Below are positions 51,757 through 61,259 of a DNA stretch of 64,000 nt, piece by piece. The notes beneath the pieces were generated by a model. The model worked only from the letters and a program-made list of their open reading frames with translations, searched no databases and was not told where the DNA came from. Numbering within the stretch: position 1 is the first letter of the stretch; every line of letters starts with the position of its first letter. The position numbers and the translations under genes are program-made. Location of the stretch: the NCBI GenBank assembly GCA_964483245.1, contig CAZABP010000017.1, forward strand, positions 1-64,000, in the 5' to 3' direction. This DNA is from CAZABP01 sp964483245 (lineage in GTDB: Bacteria > Planctomycetota > UBA1135 > UBA2386).

Positions 51757-53697
51757 TCAGCGCGGCAACCCCTCCAGGATCGCCCGCGCGTTCTCTCGCT
51801 GCGCGGGCAGCGCCTGCGGATCCCCGACCACTCCAGCGAGCAACTCCATCGCCGTGCCGCGCTCACCGAGCCCCCACGCGCACTGCGCGAGCGCGAGGCG
51901 CGCCTCGATGCGTGGAGCATGTCCGTCGCGACCTGGACGCAGCTCCGCAGCGTGCTGCAGCATCGGCTGTGCATCGCGATAGCGCCGCGCGCGCAGCAGC
52001 AACATGCCGTGATACAGATCCCAGTGCGGATCCTCGCCGCGCGTGCGGATCGCCTGCTCGAGCTTCGCAATCAACCATGCATCCGGACGCCGCGCCTCAC
52101 GCTGCAACTGCTCGAGCCGGTGCCAGCTCAAGAGCGACGACGGGCGCAGCGAGAGCGCGGTGACGAGCTCATCGGCCGCCGATTCGAGCTCACCGCGCGC
52201 ACGGTGCAGGCGGGAGAGCAGCCCGTGCAACGCCGGAAGATCCTCCTCGACATCGCGGTGCCCGGCGTCGAGGCCGCGCCGCAGCGCCCGTCCTGCATCG
52301 TCGAGCCTGCCCTGCTCGAGCAGGACGGCACCGAGGTTGCTCCAGGACAGCGCGTGCTCCGGATCGAGCGCGAGCGCTGCTTCGAGCTCGGCGATCGCGC
52401 GCTGCGGCTCGCCCGACTGCGCGAGCAGCGCGCCGGCATTGCTGCGCAGGTGTACGGAGCGCGGCTGGGTCTGCGCATCGCGCAGCACGAGCGTGCGGTT
52501 GTCCTGCCAGTCGTCATTGCGGAGCACGAGCAGGATCGTGCTGAACAGCAACCAGCCCGCGATCCACCAGACGGCGCGCGGGCGCTGTGCCAGCGCTGCG
52601 GCGAGCAGCGCGACGGCGAGGCTCGGCGCGTAGTACAGCCGCTCGGCGAAGATGGTCCCGACCGCGAATGGCAGGTTAGAGGTCACGAACGCGAACCCGA
52701 AGAACGCTGCCGCCGCGAGCAGGCCGAGCGGGAACCGGCGTGCATAGCGCAGCGCGAAGAACCACACCGTCCCGTGCAGCGCGACCGCCAGCAGGAACTG
52801 CCAATCACCGAGACCATCGAGCACCGGCAACACGCAAGGTCCCCAATCCGAGCTGAGCCCGATAGGCAGCAGGCACATGCGCATCCCGTGCACGAGCACG
52901 AGCGTCGCCGTCGCAATCCGCGCGTCCCACGCCACGTGCGCCAGCGGATTCGCGAGCCACGCGGTCTCCGCGGCTGCGTCGAGCCCGGCGATCATCGACG
53001 CACGCAGCGCGAGGAACAGCGCGAGCGGCGGGCCGGTGACGAGCAGACCCCGCAGCAGGACGCGACCCCAGCCGGCACGCGTCACGATGCCATCGACCAG
53101 CACGAGCATCGGTGCCCAGGCGACCGTGCTCTCCTTGCTGCCGAATGCCAGGAACAACAGCAGCGCCGCCGCGACGCGCCACCACCCGCCGCGCAGATGC
53201 AGCAGCACGGCCCCGAGCCCGCACGTGAATCCGAGCAGCTCGGCGCGCCCGACGATCCCGACGACCGCTTCGCTGTGGATCGCGTGCAGGCCGAACACCG
53301 CCGCCGCGGCGGCGCGCGGCAGGATCCCGGCCGCGAGCTTCCCGACCAACACCCAGACCAACGCCGTCGCGCCGACGTGCAGCAGCAGGTTCACCAGTCT
53401 CGCGCACCACACCGCGTCCCCGGCGACCGCGTGTCCGAGCGCATACGACAGCACGGTCACCGGCCGATACAGCGTGTCGGCGCGCCCGGAGCCGGACCAC
53501 CAACCGGACGTGAAGTAGTCCCACGGCGCGCGCAATGCGGCGACATACGGATTCTGCGTGCCGTCGTCGCGCGTCCCCATCGCGACCAGCCGGTCGTCGA
53601 GCGTGAAGTCGTGCCCGAGTGTCGGCAGATACACGAGGAACGTCGCGAGCAGGATCGCGCCCAACGCCCAGCTCGCGCGATCCGGCCGGCGCGGCAT
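51757..53697 (-). CDS. TMTC-like membrane protein with C-terminal TPR
   Basis: This 646-residue protein has about ten hydrophobic segments in residues 10-410, opening with an acidic first loop (YLPTLGHDFTLDDRLVAM) and LYRPVTVLSYALGHAV. Its layout matches TMTC/O-mannosyltransferase-like (GT-C) proteins. Residues about 430-640 are TPR-like (LRSNAGALLAQSGEPQRAIA; LSWSNLGAVLLEQGRLDDA). The start chosen is ATG 53697 (MPRRPDRASWALGAILLATF); the longer upstream frame overlaps the biotin-carrier gene. It follows the propionyl-CoA carboxylase operon by 10 bases on the same strand, so it is probably read from the same message, although no metabolic link is evident. A protein glycosyltransferase is the best guess. 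Confidence 0.8.
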   Translation of the reverse strand: MPRRPDRASWALGAILLATFLVYLPTLGHDFTLDDRLVAMGTRDDGTQNPYVAALRAPWDYFTSGWWSGSGRADTLYRPVTVLSYALGHAVAGDAVWCARLVNLLLHVGATALVWVLVGKLAAGILPRAAAAAVFGLHAIHSEAVVGIVGRAELLGFTCGLGAVLLHLRGGWWRVAAALLLFLAFGSKESTVAWAPMLVLVDGIVTRAGWGRVLLRGLLVTGPPLALFLALRASMIAGLDAAAETAWLANPLAHVAWDARIATATLVLVHGMRMCLLPIGLSSDWGPCVLPVLDGLGDWQFLLAVALHGTVWFFALRYARRFPLGLLAAAAFFGFAFVTSNLPFAVGTIFAERLYYAPSLAVALLAAALAQRPRAVWWIAGWLLFSTILLVLRNDDWQDNRTLVLRDAQTQPRSVHLRSNAGALLAQSGEPQRAIAELEAALALDPEHALSWSNLGAVLLEQGRLDDAGRALRRGLDAGHRDVEEDLPALHGLLSRLHRARGELESAADELVTALSLRPSSLLSWHRLEQLQREARRPDAWLIAKLEQAIRTRGEDPHWDLYHGMLLLRARRYRDAQPMLQHAAELRPGRDGHAPRIEARLALAQCAWGLGERGTAMELLAGVVGDPQALPAQRENARAILEGLPR

Positions 53698-53707
53698 GCC
53701 GATCCCG

Positions 53708-54205
53708 CTATTCGAGCTCGACGAGGAGCGCGCCGCCGGCGACCGCCTGCCCCTTGCGCGCATGGATCCGCCGCACGGTCCCGGCGTCCTCGCTGTCGAT
53801 CGGGTTCTGCATCTTCATCGCTTCGAGCACGACGAGCGTCTGGCCCGCTTCGACCTGCTCCCCTTCGGCGACCAGGACCTCGACGACGACGCCGGGCATC
53901 GCCGCTTCGACGGCGCGCGGGCCGGTCGGGCGGTGGCCGGCGACCGCGTGCGCGGCGCGCTCCCGCTCGTCCTCGACCGTCAATGCGATCCGCTCGCCGG
54001 CGATGTGCACGACGACCTGCGTGCCGTCGCGCTCGACCAGCACGTCGTGGCTGACGCCGTCGACGACCAGCGCCAGCTCGCCGCCGCCATTGCGCTGCAC
54101 GTCGAGCTGCAGCTCGTGACCGTCGCGCAGCACGACCAGCGCATCCCCCTGGCGGCGGAACTGGAACACCAGCTCGCGTCCACCGACGTTGCAGAAGTAC
54201 TTCAA
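53708..54205 (-). CDS. Biotin carboxyl carrier protein of acyl-CoA carboxylase
   Basis: This 165-residue protein starts at TTG 54205, overlapping the stop of the biotin carboxylase gene (TTGA). The C-terminal 75 residues are a biotinyl domain: AVEAAMPGVVVEVLVAEGEQ and LVVLEAMKMQNPI, where the Lys of EAMKM is biotinylated, then GTVRRIHARKGQAVAGG. The N-terminal 85 residues (FCNVGGRELVFQFRRQGDAL) resemble the BT-like linker found between biotin carboxylase and carrier domains in PCC alpha subunits. In many bacteria these are one polypeptide; here carboxylase and carrier are separate genes. Confidence 0.88.
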   Translation of the reverse strand: MKYFCNVGGRELVFQFRRQGDALVVLRDGHELQLDVQRNGGGELALVVDGVSHDVLVERDGTQVVVHIAGERIALTVEDERERAAHAVAGHRPTGPRAVEAAMPGVVVEVLVAEGEQVEAGQTLVVLEAMKMQNPIDSEDAGTVRRIHARKGQAVAGGALLVELE

Positions 54206-55698
54206 ACGACGCGCCCCCCGAGCCGCTCGAGCCGCTCGACCAGCGTCCACGGCGACGCGACCGGCGCGCTCGCGCCAGCCGGCGTCTCGACGCGCTCGGT
54301 GCGACCGTACTTCCATAGCGCCGCCGCCAACGCCGCGGTGTCGGCGATCGCACGCGGCGGCGCACGGTCGATCCGCTCCAGGATCGCGGTGTCGTAGTCG
54401 CCGCTGCCGAACTCGCGGCTCTGCAGCACGCGCAGCGCAGCCGGAGCCGAGGTCTTGATCCCGCCGATCCGCAGCTCCTGCAGCGCCCGCACCGCGCGCG
54501 CGATCGCGGCCGGCCGGTCGGCGGCGTGCACGATCAACTTGCCGAGCATGCTGTCGTAGTGCGGCAGCACCTCGAACCCGGGCTCCAGACAGCCGTCGAA
54601 GCGCACGCCCGGGCCGGCCGGCAGCCGCAGCGACGTCACGCGCCCGAGTGCGGGCAGGAACGTGACCGGATCCTCGGCATTGAGCCGGATCTCGATCGCG
54701 TGCCCGCGCGGCTCGCCCGCCGCAGTCGCCGTGCCGCCGGCCGCGACGCGGAGCTGCTCGGCGACCAGGTCGACGCCGAATCGCTGCTCGGTGATCGGAT
54801 GCTCGACCTGCAGCCGCGTGTTCATCTCGAGGAAGAAGAACTCCCCCGCCGACCACAGGAACTCGACCGTCCCCGCGCCGGCATAGCCGACCTCGCGCGC
54901 CAACGCACAGGCCGCATCCTGCATCCGCGCGCGCAGCGTCGGCGTCAACACCGGACAGGGCGACTCCTCGACCAGCTTCTGATGGCGGCGCTGCACCGAG
55001 CACTCGCGCTCGCCCCACGCGACGCAGGTGCCGTGCGTGTCGGCCAGGATCTGGATCTCGACGTGCCGTGGACGGGTCAGGAACTTCTCGAGGTAGACGC
55101 GATCGTCGCCGAACGCCGCGCGCGCTTCGGCGCGCGCGAGCTGGAACGCGGTGGTCAGCTCCTTGGCGTCGCGCACGATCCGGATCCCCTTGCCGCCGCC
55201 GCCGGCCGCCGCCTTCAGCATGACCGGGAAGCCGATCTGCTGCGCGCGCTGCAGCAGCAGCTTCGGATCGGCGACGTCCTCCTGCATGCCGGGCACGAGC
55301 GGCACACCGGCGCGCGCGGCCACCTGCCGCGCCTGCACCTTGTCCCCCATCGCGCGGATCGCGGCCGGCGACGGGCCGACGAACGTGAGCCCGGCCGCAG
55401 CACAGGCTTCGGCGAAGCGCGCGTTCTCGCTGAGGAACCCATACCCGGGATGGATCGCGTCGGCGCCGCTCTGCTGCGCCGCTGCGACGATGCGATCGAT
55501 CCGCAGATAGCTGTCCGCCGGCGGCGGCGGGCCGATTGGCAGCGCGCGGTCGGCGGCGCGTACGTGCAGCGCACCGCGGTCGGCATCCGAGTAGACGGCG
55601 ACCGTTTCGATCCCGAGCTCGCGCGCCGTGCGGATCACGCGCAGCGCGATCTCGCCGCGGTTCGCGACCAGCAGCCTGCGGATCGGACGCGGCTTCAC
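54202..55698 (-). CDS. Acyl-CoA (propionyl-CoA) carboxylase, biotin carboxylase subunit
   Basis: This 498-residue enzyme starts at GTG 55698, overlapping the stop of the carboxyltransferase gene (GTGA). Landmarks are LLVANRGEIALRVIRTA, IHPGYGFLSENARFAEA, the ATP-grasp glycine loop KAAAGGGGKGIRI, ECSVQRRHQKLVEESP, and FLEMNTRLQVEHPITE with catalytic residues. It carboxylates the biotin on the carrier encoded next, using ATP and bicarbonate. The C-terminal 50 residues extend a little beyond typical AccC, as in PCC alpha. Gene order epimerase, CT, BC, carrier argues for propionyl-CoA as substrate, though acetyl-CoA or 3-methylcrotonyl-CoA cannot be excluded. Confidence 0.93.
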   Translation of the reverse strand: MKPRPIRRLLVANRGEIALRVIRTARELGIETVAVYSDADRGALHVRAADRALPIGPPPPADSYLRIDRIVAAAQQSGADAIHPGYGFLSENARFAEACAAAGLTFVGPSPAAIRAMGDKVQARQVAARAGVPLVPGMQEDVADPKLLLQRAQQIGFPVMLKAAAGGGGKGIRIVRDAKELTTAFQLARAEARAAFGDDRVYLEKFLTRPRHVEIQILADTHGTCVAWGERECSVQRRHQKLVEESPCPVLTPTLRARMQDAACALAREVGYAGAGTVEFLWSAGEFFFLEMNTRLQVEHPITEQRFGVDLVAEQLRVAAGGTATAAGEPRGHAIEIRLNAEDPVTFLPALGRVTSLRLPAGPGVRFDGCLEPGFEVLPHYDSMLGKLIVHAADRPAAIARAVRALQELRIGGIKTSAPAALRVLQSREFGSGDYDTAILERIDRAPPRAIADTAALAAALWKYGRTERVETPAGASAPVASPWTLVERLERLGGRVV

Positions 55699-57284
55699 AG
55701 CGGGATGTTGCCGTGCTTGCGCGGCGGATTGCGGTCCCGCTTGCGCGCGCACAGCTCGAGCGCCTGGATCAGCCGCGGCCGCGTCTGGTGCGGCTCGATG
55801 ACGTCGTCGACGTAGCCGCGCGCCGCTGCCTGATACGGGTTGTAGAACTTCGCCTTGTAGCCGGCGATCAGCTCCGCCTCGGTCTTCGCCTGGTCCTTGG
55901 CCGCGGCGATCTCCTTGCGGAACACGATCTTCGCCGCCCCTTCAGCACCCATGACCGCGATCTCCGCCATCGGCCAGGCGAGGTTGACGTCGCCGCGCAC
56001 GTGCTTGCTGCTCATGACGTCATAGGCGCCGCCATAGGCCTTGCGCGTGATCACGGTCAGCTTCGGCACCGTCGCTTCGCAATACGCATAGAGCAGCTTC
56101 GCGCCGTGCGCGATGATCCCGCCATGCTCCTGCGCCTTGCCCGGCAGGAAGCCGGGCACGTCCTCGAACGTGACCAGCGGGATGTTGAACGCGTCGCAGC
56201 AGCGGATGAAGCGCGCGCCCTTCAGGCTCGCCTGGATGTCGAGCACACCGGCCAGATGGTTCGGCTGGTTGCCGACGACGCCGACGACGCGTCCGCCGAG
56301 CCGCGCGAACCCGACGATCAGGTTGCGCGCATAGCGCTGGTGCACCTCGAAGAAGCGGCGGTCGTCGACGACATGGCGCACGACCTCGCGCATGTCGTAC
56401 GGCTGGTTGCTGCTCTCTGGCACCAGCGTGTCGAGCGCCGCCTCCGCGCGATTCGGATCGTCGTCGGACGGGCGGAACGGCGGATCCTCGGCGTTGTTCA
56501 GCGGCAGGAACGACAACAGGTCGCGCACCTGCGCCAGGCAGGACGCATCGTCCGGTGCCGTGAAGTGCGCAACGCCGCTGAGGTCGCTGTGCACGCGCGC
56601 GCCGCCGAGCTCCTCGCTGGTCACCGTCTCGTGCGTGACCGTCTTGACCACGTCCGGCCCGGTGATGTGCAGGAAGCTGGTCCCTTCCACCATCAACACG
56701 AAGTCGGTGATCGCCGGGCTGTAGACCGCGCCGCCGGCGCAGGGACCCATGATGCAGGAGATCTGCGGCACGACGCCGGATGCCAGCGTGTTGCGCAGGA
56801 AGATGTCGGCATAGCCGCCGAGCGAGACGACTCCCTCCTGGATGCGCGCGCCGCCGGAGTCGTTGAGGCCGATTACCGGGACCCCCATCTTCAACGCGAG
56901 GTCCATGATCTTGCAGATCTTCGCCGCGTGCGTCTCCGACAACGAGCCACCGAACACCGTGAAGTCCTGGCTGAACAGATAGACCGGCCGCCCGCCGATC
57001 CGCGCCGAGCCGGTCACCACGCCGTCGCCGAGGATCTGCGTGCGCTCGTCGTCCATGCCGAAGTCGCGGCAGCGGTGCGTCACGAACCGGTCGATCTCGA
57101 CGAACGTGCCCGGGTCGACCAGCAGATCGACGCGCTCGCGCGCCGTCAGCTTGCCGCGCGCGTGTTGGGCTTCGATGCGCTCCGCGCCCCCGCCGAGCTC
57201 GGCGCGCTGGCGCAGCTCCGCGAGGCGTGCGAACGCCGCGGCATGGCCGGCGGGCTGGGGCTGGGGCTGCTTCGACTCAGCCAC
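55695..57284 (-). CDS. pccB: Acyl-CoA carboxylase carboxyltransferase subunit (propionyl-CoA carboxylase beta-like)
   Basis: This 529-residue carboxyltransferase starts at GTG 57284. Crotonase-fold signatures are FSQDFTVFGGSLSETHAAKI, GLNDSGGARIQEGV (oxyanion loop 1), GPCAGGAVYSPAITDF, FVDVPGFLPG-type segment FEDVPGFLPGKAQEHGGI and RKAYGGAYDVMSSKHVRG. The Asp in AYDVM is the position that favours propionyl-CoA over acetyl-CoA in actinobacterial enzymes (D422 of PccB, from memory). It transfers the carboxyl group from biotin to propionyl-CoA to form methylmalonyl-CoA. An epimerase gene overlaps it by 8 bases upstream, which fits that reaction. Confidence 0.92.
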   Translation of the reverse strand: MAESKQPQPQPAGHAAAFARLAELRQRAELGGGAERIEAQHARGKLTARERVDLLVDPGTFVEIDRFVTHRCRDFGMDDERTQILGDGVVTGSARIGGRPVYLFSQDFTVFGGSLSETHAAKICKIMDLALKMGVPVIGLNDSGGARIQEGVVSLGGYADIFLRNTLASGVVPQISCIMGPCAGGAVYSPAITDFVLMVEGTSFLHITGPDVVKTVTHETVTSEELGGARVHSDLSGVAHFTAPDDASCLAQVRDLLSFLPLNNAEDPPFRPSDDDPNRAEAALDTLVPESSNQPYDMREVVRHVVDDRRFFEVHQRYARNLIVGFARLGGRVVGVVGNQPNHLAGVLDIQASLKGARFIRCCDAFNIPLVTFEDVPGFLPGKAQEHGGIIAHGAKLLYAYCEATVPKLTVITRKAYGGAYDVMSSKHVRGDVNLAWPMAEIAVMGAEGAAKIVFRKEIAAAKDQAKTEAELIAGYKAKFYNPYQAAARGYVDDVIEPHQTRPRLIQALELCARKRDRNPPRKHGNIPL

Positions 57285-57684
57285 GCGGCTCCTCCACGAT
57301 CTCCGCCAACACGCCGCCGAGCCCCTTGGGGTGGACGAAGGCGACCTTCGTCCCGTGCGCGCCGGGGCGCGGCTTACGGTCGAGCAGCGGCAGCCCGCGC
57401 GCCGTCATGTGGTCGATGGATTCCTGCGTGTCTTCGACCGTGAATGCCAGGTGATGGATCCCCGGGCCGCGCTTGTCGAGGAACGTCTGGATCGGCGAGT
57501 CGTCGGACGTCGGCTCGATCAGCTCCACGCGCGTGTCGCCGGCATACAGCATCGCGACGCGCACCTTTTCGGTCGGGACCTCCTCGATCCCTTCCAGGCG
57601 CAGACCCATGCCGTCGATCCAGACCGGGAGGGCCTCCTGCAGCGAGCGGACCGCGACGCCGATGTGGTTGAGGGCTTGGACCAT
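57277..57684 (-). CDS. mce: Methylmalonyl-CoA epimerase
   Basis: This 135-residue vicinal-oxygen-chelate protein shows ALNHIGVAVRSLQEALPVW (first metal His in NHIGVAV), DTRVELIEPTSDDSPI, FLDKRGPGIHHLAFTVEDTQ with the second metal His and GGVLAEIVEE with the metal Glu. It interconverts S- and R-methylmalonyl-CoA after propionyl-CoA carboxylase. The start ATG 57684 leaves four residues before the first strand; a GTG at 57696 is possible. It is the first gene of the operon mce-CT-BC-carrier. The mutase that would follow in the pathway is not in this window. Confidence 0.93.
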   Translation of the reverse strand: MVQALNHIGVAVRSLQEALPVWIDGMGLRLEGIEEVPTEKVRVAMLYAGDTRVELIEPTSDDSPIQTFLDKRGPGIHHLAFTVEDTQESIDHMTARGLPLLDRKPRPGAHGTKVAFVHPKGLGGVLAEIVEEPRG

Positions 57685-57737
57685 GCGGGCGACCACGTTA
57701 GCGGCCGCGCGCGGAATTCCAGGGGTGCGCGCCGCGC

Positions 57738-60386
57738 CTACCGGCGTCCGGGGAGCAGTTGCAGCTCGCCGCCCGTGCCGATCTGCCAGCCGATACCAGC
57801 CCGTCGCGTCGCATCCTCGAGCAGGACCAGGAACGACGCCGGTTCGCCGAGGACCGACAGCACCGGTGGCTCGGCGGTGAGCCGTGCGTCAACGAGCAGG
57901 CGGAGGTCGAGCTCGCGCTGCAGTGCGGTACCGAGCGCCGCGACGCTGGTGATCCGGATGGCGTCGCCTGGCGCGCGCGTGCGGAGCAGTTCGTAGGTCT
58001 TGGTTGCGGCTTCGCCCGAGGGCGCAGCCAGCAGCCCGATGCCGGGTCCGAGCGCGATCTTCAGCATGGACTCGAGCGGGATCGGGACGAACAGGCCGGG
58101 GCTGCGCTTCCACTCACTGTCGCGCAGCAGGATCCATTCGAGCCGGCAGGAGTCGCCGCCCGCGTGCTCGGCGACGCGGAGCAGCACGCGGTGGTTCGCA
58201 TCGCGGTGCAGCACGTGCAGCAGATAGATGTGGCCGGCGTGCACCGCCACCTGCTCGAGCGGCGCTCCGCCGGCGAGCAGCTCGGGCTTCAGGGACTCCC
58301 AGGTGCACGGACCGAGATCGCGGATCAGTGAGAGGTCTCCGCCGACCATCCGCACGCGGAACCCATCGAGCTCGAGCTGGAGATCCCAGTGGTTGCGGGT
58401 CAGCTTCAGGCCCGGATCGTCACGGATCCCGTGCCGAAAGCTGAACGTGGCCTTGTGGTAGTCGCCGTACTTCGCGCGGTCGAACAGCAGCGTCTGTGTG
58501 GGGTCGGCGGGCGGCTTCGGCCGGTTGCGTTCCGGCTCCGGTGGTTTCGCAACCGGCTCGGCAAGCGGAGGCAGCACGCCGGGATTGCGCGCATTGCGGT
58601 CCCAGCGGAGCCCTTTGACCTGGATCTCGGTCGCCGGATCTCCTTGTGCAAACTTCGGCTCGAGCGGGTTGTGGACGAACTCGAACTGGGTGCGGTTCTC
58701 CGTCCATCCGCGATCATTCTCTTGTGCGATCCGGGCGAGCTTGACGAATCCTCCTCGCCGCGTGCGGAGCACGACGACCTCGCTCTTGGGTGAATCGTCG
58801 TCGAGCGGAATGCTCTGCGCCCAGGGGATCTCGCTCTCGACGAGCGCCGTGATCCCGCGCACGAGCGCTCCAGCGACGTTACCCGACTCGTGATCCAGCT
58901 CCCCGTGCTGGCCGCGCGCGGCGCGCTCGAGGTTGCACAAGCCTGCGTCGGCTTCCAGTTCGATCGAGGAATTCCCACCCGACGCACTCGCGTACCAGAC
59001 GTCTGCCAGTCTCCGCGGGACGTGGCGCGCCAATGTGAACGACCAACCCTGTTGATAGTGCAGCGTGAACCGCCCCGACTCCGGCACCGGCGGCACGGTG
59101 ACCAGCTCCGCTTCGGCGCGCGGACTGCTGCGCCCGTGACGATCCATGCCGATCGCCTCATAGATCAGGATCTGCCGCTCGGCGACCTGCGGATCGCGCG
59201 CAAAGCCAGCGATGACCGGGATTTCGCGCAGCACGCTCTGCGTGACCGCGTCGCGGACCACTACGCGGTCGAAGGAGTACGGGCCGACGTGTTCCAGGCG
59301 CAGCTGCACCTCATCCATCGTCCGAGTCAGCTCGAGCCTGGGCACGACCGGCAGCGCTTCTGCGTCGAGGCTGGCTTCGCATTCGAGCTGCAGCTCCTGC
59401 TTCGCCCCGTGCGGGAACCAACGGAAGCGCGCCGTACCGCCGCCGCGCAGAGCCAGCAGGTGCCACACGCCGGCCACGTTCCGTTCGCGGCCCGGATCCG
59501 GTAGTGGCGGAACGTTCAGCGGGAACCACGGACCACGCTCATCCTGCCGACTCGGGTGATCCAGGTAGAGACCTCTGCGATCCTGAAACATCGCCTGCCG
59601 GATTTCCCCGTCCGATCTGCTATGCGTGGTCGCGAGTTGCAGATCGAAACCGTCCGCAACGACCTCGCCGCGGAGCAGATCGATCTTCGGCTGCGATCCC
59701 GCATCCAGCACGAGCCGCAGGTGTCGCATGCCGCGGCTCGCCGTCGTTCCACCGGTCACCAGCGAGAGCCCGACCCGCCCATCCGCCGCGATCCCGGTGA
59801 TCCGGTACGAGTATCGAACCTGCGCCTGCACGTCGTCGTCGACGAACGGCGGCGCGTCGATCGTCGCGATGCGTGCGTACTCGTCGCCGTCGTCGCTCCG
59901 ACGCTCGATCCGATAGCGCGCGTATGCACCATCCGCATCGAACCAGACTGCGATGCTCCGTTCACTGCCGAGGCAGAAGCCGTCGCGCGGGGCACGCAGC
60001 AGCGGACCATCGTCGAGCTTCGTCACGAACCGGACCTGCATGCCACGGTGCCACATCGACTGCACCCAGGCCGTGCGTCCACGCTCGGTCGTGACGCGGT
60101 GCCATTCCGAATCCGCGAGCCACGGCAGGGCATCCGCAATGGACTCGTCCAGCGTGCCGTCGACGAGGAGGTTCGTCGTGTGGTCGAGCGCTTCCATCTC
60201 GGCCACCAGGCCTGGCAGGCTGAGCGAACGCTCGAACACCCCGCCGGTATCGAGGTCGAGCAGTTGTCCCGTGCGCAGCGGCCGGACTCCGCTCAAGTAG
60301 GCAGGTCGCTCGGCCGGTGATTGCGCATCGAGCGGCACACCGCCGAGCATCGCGAGCAGGAGCAGGCCGGGGTTACGAGGTCGCAT
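57738..60386 (-). CDS. Large secreted protein of unknown function with fibronectin-like strands
   Basis: This 882-residue protein starts at ATG 60386 (MRPRNPGLLLLAMLGGVPLD, then AQ: a signal peptide). The upstream open frame to 61244 is a shadow of the divergent gene. It contains segments in the style of fibronectin type III (YRIERRSDDGDEYARIATID; VQAQVRYSYRITGIAADGRV) and a long beta-rich middle. Toward the C-terminus it has a proline-rich spacer (AEPVAKPPEPERNRPKPPAD) and a helical region ending ATRRAGIGWQIGTGGELQLL. The last segment, LDLRLLVDARLTAEPPVLSV and later, resembles secretin-short-domain-like or STN patterns only faintly. No catalytic motif was found. A shared 117-base promoter region separates it from the divergent membrane gene at 60504. 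Confidence 0.65.
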   Translation of the reverse strand: MRPRNPGLLLLAMLGGVPLDAQSPAERPAYLSGVRPLRTGQLLDLDTGGVFERSLSLPGLVAEMEALDHTTNLLVDGTLDESIADALPWLADSEWHRVTTERGRTAWVQSMWHRGMQVRFVTKLDDGPLLRAPRDGFCLGSERSIAVWFDADGAYARYRIERRSDDGDEYARIATIDAPPFVDDDVQAQVRYSYRITGIAADGRVGLSLVTGGTTASRGMRHLRLVLDAGSQPKIDLLRGEVVADGFDLQLATTHSRSDGEIRQAMFQDRRGLYLDHPSRQDERGPWFPLNVPPLPDPGRERNVAGVWHLLALRGGGTARFRWFPHGAKQELQLECEASLDAEALPVVPRLELTRTMDEVQLRLEHVGPYSFDRVVVRDAVTQSVLREIPVIAGFARDPQVAERQILIYEAIGMDRHGRSSPRAEAELVTVPPVPESGRFTLHYQQGWSFTLARHVPRRLADVWYASASGGNSSIELEADAGLCNLERAARGQHGELDHESGNVAGALVRGITALVESEIPWAQSIPLDDDSPKSEVVVLRTRRGGFVKLARIAQENDRGWTENRTQFEFVHNPLEPKFAQGDPATEIQVKGLRWDRNARNPGVLPPLAEPVAKPPEPERNRPKPPADPTQTLLFDRAKYGDYHKATFSFRHGIRDDPGLKLTRNHWDLQLELDGFRVRMVGGDLSLIRDLGPCTWESLKPELLAGGAPLEQVAVHAGHIYLLHVLHRDANHRVLLRVAEHAGGDSCRLEWILLRDSEWKRSPGLFVPIPLESMLKIALGPGIGLLAAPSGEAATKTYELLRTRAPGDAIRITSVAALGTALQRELDLRLLVDARLTAEPPVLSVLGEPASFLVLLEDATRRAGIGWQIGTGGELQLLPGRR

Positions 60387-60503
60387 GGGCGCCGTTCGAC
60401 TTCGATCACGGCCGGGCATTCCCGGCTGCTCCGGATTCTGCGCTGCCGCCGTCCGTTCCGCACCGCCTGAACCACCCGCCGCCCCACCGCCGATACCCAG
60501 AGC

Positions 60504-61259
60504 GTGTCCGTCGCGCTCCTGACCGCCGCCGACTCGTTCCTCGACCGCCTGTGCACCGGCGCCGATCCGTGGCTGCTCGTTGGGAGTGCGGTCGCCGCGA
60601 CGCTGCTGATGGTCCACGTCGCGATCCGCCGCAACCTGCCGGTCGAGCTGCAGCTCACCGCGGTTCCGGACGAGGCTCTGTGCGACGAGACGGCGCAGCT
60701 CGCGAGCGCGTTGCAGCAGGCCGGCTTCGAGCGGCTCGGCCCCGCGCTGCGCGCCGACCTGCGCCCACCGGTGACGCTGGTCGCACTGGTCCACCGCCAG
60801 CTCGACCGGTTCGCGACGATCTATGAGCTGCGGCAACCGCGGCTGCGGGTGTTCCACGAGTTCGTCAGCAGCCTCGACCGCGACGAGTCGACGCTGACCA
60901 CGACCGCGGCGCCGGAAGCGGCATCGCTGCCGCTCGCGCCGCGCGAGCTGATGCAGGTGATCCACGACGCCGACACGCCCGGCCTGCACGCAGCGCACGG
61001 CGCGGCGCTCGAACACCTGCGCGCGCGCGGGATCCACGCGTTTTCGCTGGCCGCCGTGACGCCGGACGATCTGGTGCGGTTGCTGCGCGAAGCGATCCTG
61101 CGCAAGCGCCGCAAGTTCCTGAGCCGGCCGGTCTGGCACACGCTGGTGACGCTCGGCCGCGCGCTCAGCAAGCGCAGCCCGCACCTCGCACCGATCGCGA
61201 CGCAGCCGTTCGCGCGCGCGCAGATCGACGCGATCGCGGCGCAATCGCCGCGGCGGTAA
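60504..61259 (+). CDS. Single-span membrane protein of unknown function
   Basis: This 251-residue protein starts at GTG 60504. Residues about 22-42 (DPWLLVGSAVAATLLMVHVA) are one transmembrane segment followed by IRR, so the bulk of the protein is probably cytoplasmic. The rest is mixed, with helices rich in Ala/Leu (ALCDETAQLASALQQAGFER; HGAALEHLRARGIHAFSLAA; TPDDLVRLLREAILRKRRKF). It ends SKRSPHLAPIATQPFARAQI, nearly identical to the end of the next gene. I do not recognise the family. The GTG follows GAGC without a good ribosome site. Confidence 0.6.
   Translation: MSVALLTAADSFLDRLCTGADPWLLVGSAVAATLLMVHVAIRRNLPVELQLTAVPDEALCDETAQLASALQQAGFERLGPALRADLRPPVTLVALVHRQLDRFATIYELRQPRLRVFHEFVSSLDRDESTLTTTAAPEAASLPLAPRELMQVIHDADTPGLHAAHGAALEHLRARGIHAFSLAAVTPDDLVRLLREAILRKRRKFLSRPVWHTLVTLGRALSKRSPHLAPIATQPFARAQIDAIAAQSPRR
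61167..61240 (+). repeat. Duplicated 74-base coding segment, copy 1
   Basis: This stretch matches 62441-62514 at 71 of 74 positions and is in the same reading frame in both genes, at their 3' ends. The two copies are 1274 bases apart. The remainder of the two genes shows no similarity, so a local duplication or gene-conversion event is the likely origin. Confidence 0.85.

Noticed and set aside
53708..55018. 436-residue extended form of the biotin carrier protein
   Set aside because: The part upstream of 54205 is a shadow of the biotin carboxylase gene; the TTG start overlaps the carboxylase stop.
57738..61244. 1168-residue form of the secreted protein starting inside the divergent gene
   Set aside because: The first 286 residues are antisense to the gene at 60504-61259; the signal peptide at 60386 marks the true start.
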